Source: Pseudomonadota bacterium (GTDB taxonomy: Bacteria; Pseudomonadota; Gammaproteobacteria; Burkholderiales; Methylophilaceae). Taken from it: 64,000 nucleotides of DNA. Made by a program: the position numbers and the translations under genes. The notes beneath the pieces were generated by a model. That model did not search any database. It had not been told where the DNA came from and saw only the letters and a list, made by a program, of their open reading frames with translations. Location of the stretch: NCBI GenBank assembly GCA_020053735.1, contig JAGVMP010000009.1, positions 1-64,000 on the forward strand, read 5' to 3'. Below are positions 63,483 to 64,000 of this stretch, piece after piece. The first letter of the stretch is position 1. Each line of letters starts with the position of its first letter.

Positions 63483-63920
63483 ATGCTCGATAAAATTGAA
63501 GAAGTCGGCAGTAGCAAATCTACCTTTTTTGAGTTGCTAGGTGGAACGGTTGGTGGCGCAGTGAGAATCCGGGCACTGGTAGAAATTTTTTACGATATCA
63601 TGGACACTGACCCCAAAGCCGCACCCATACGCGCACTGCACCCAGATGATTTAACCTCGTCGCGTGAAAAGTTATTTATGTTTCTCACGGGTTGGGCTGG
63701 TGGTCCACAATTGTATATTGAGCGTTATGGCCACCCGAGGCTACGCCAACGCCATATGTCACTTTCAATTGGGGAGAGCGAGCGCGACCAATGGATGTAT
63801 TGCATGATAAAAGCCATGCAAACCTTAAGTTTAGATGAAGCACTTATGCAAAAGCTGGCTGAGCAGCTTTATGGCGTGGCGGATTTTATGCGCAATAAAC
63901 CAGACAACAAATTAAAATAG
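63483..63920 (+). CDS. Group II truncated haemoglobin (TrbO type)
   Basis: The 145-residue protein has the 2-on-2 globin pattern of group II: FELLGGTVGGAVRIRALVEIFYDIMD (helices A-B with Tyr), LFMFLTGWAGGPQLYIERYGHPRLRQRHMSLSIG (proximal His in RQRHM), and the group-specific Trp in ERDQWMYCMIKAM. It binds haem and O2 or NO and probably serves in oxygen or nitrosative stress handling. It stands alone after purT; the start ATG lacks a clear ribosome binding site. Confidence 0.92.
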   Translation: MLDKIEEVGSSKSTFFELLGGTVGGAVRIRALVEIFYDIMDTDPKAAPIRALHPDDLTSSREKLFMFLTGWAGGPQLYIERYGHPRLRQRHMSLSIGESERDQWMYCMIKAMQTLSLDEALMQKLAEQLYGVADFMRNKPDNKLK

Positions 63921-64000
63921 TCTAGTTAAAACAATCCATTATAAGTTTCCCAATTATAAGTTTCATGGTGCTATAGTTAGGCTAACAAAAAGACTAAACT
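63921..64000. other. Window end, no gene
   Basis: The last 80 bp contain only a 12-bp direct repeat, ATTATAAGTTTC at 63938-63949 and 63953-63964. No coding start or terminator was found. Confidence 0.6.

Overview
The window looks like a chromosomal segment of a moderately AT-rich betaproteobacterium, most plausibly a Methylophilaceae (Methylotenera-like) methylotroph. This is an inference from gene neighbourhoods (sigma factor-DUF3619-DUF3106 trio, pilGHIJ-chpA, tesA/ybbA/ybbP, metR/metE, a B12 riboswitch on nrdAB); no methylotrophy gene lies in the window. Almost everything is housekeeping or regulatory. The clearly accessory part is the first 4 kb. No tRNA, rRNA, CRISPR array or prophage was found.

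Layout. 1-4070: a scarred accessory segment with a probable mobile-element edge, an orphan hypothetical gene, a fragment of a second rep allele joined directly to a 5'-truncated LysR gene, and a hipBA toxin-antitoxin pair. 4070-12031: rep helicase, a membrane diguanylate cyclase, the Kup potassium transporter and a KdpDE-like two-component system. 12191-14474: two paralogous membrane proteins. The second has a class III nucleotide cyclase domain; the first has lost it by deletion and a frame change. 14585-18685: ylqF GTPase, an ECF sigma/DUF3619/DUF3106 operon, an 11-residue-repeat secreted protein and a methyltransferase. 18814-27355: hrpA, a TonB-like protein, metR and metE (divergent, with a MetR box). 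27373-32070: class Ia ribonucleotide reductase (nrdAB) behind two NrdR-box-like sites, a promoter and a cobalamin riboswitch. 32142-37466: a COG0523 GTPase divergent from a four-gene RNA/nucleotide operon (RNB exonuclease, spermidine-synthase-like, THUMP methyltransferase, MazG-like). 37557-48032: tpx, a FIST-domain protein and the Pil-Chp twitching chemosensory cluster with a 1754-residue ChpA. 48133-58057: dnaE, accA, tilS, tesA, ybbA, ybbP. 58260-63920: a TonB-dependent receptor with an elaborate control region, an NtrC-type response regulator, purT and a truncated haemoglobin.

How parts work together. Deoxynucleotide synthesis appears doubly controlled: NrdR-like boxes at the promoter sense dNTP state and the riboswitch senses B12, so the class Ia enzyme is probably turned off when a B12-dependent alternative can work. 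The neighbouring B12-independent methionine synthase is instead under MetR. Kup beside a shortened KdpD/KdpE suggests rewired potassium control.

The most unusual signals are in non-coding DNA: (i) a six-copy family of hairpins placed at gene 3' ends, mostly between convergent genes, whose 11-nt loop is better conserved than its stem; (ii) a duplicated TGGTTGTATACAACCA operator over the TonB-receptor promoter, plus a leader inverted repeat that would bury the ribosome binding site; (iii) a similar ribosome-binding-site-capturing inverted repeat ahead of ylqF; (iv) a 94%-identical, almost purely synonymous rep fragment, which points to import of foreign DNA.
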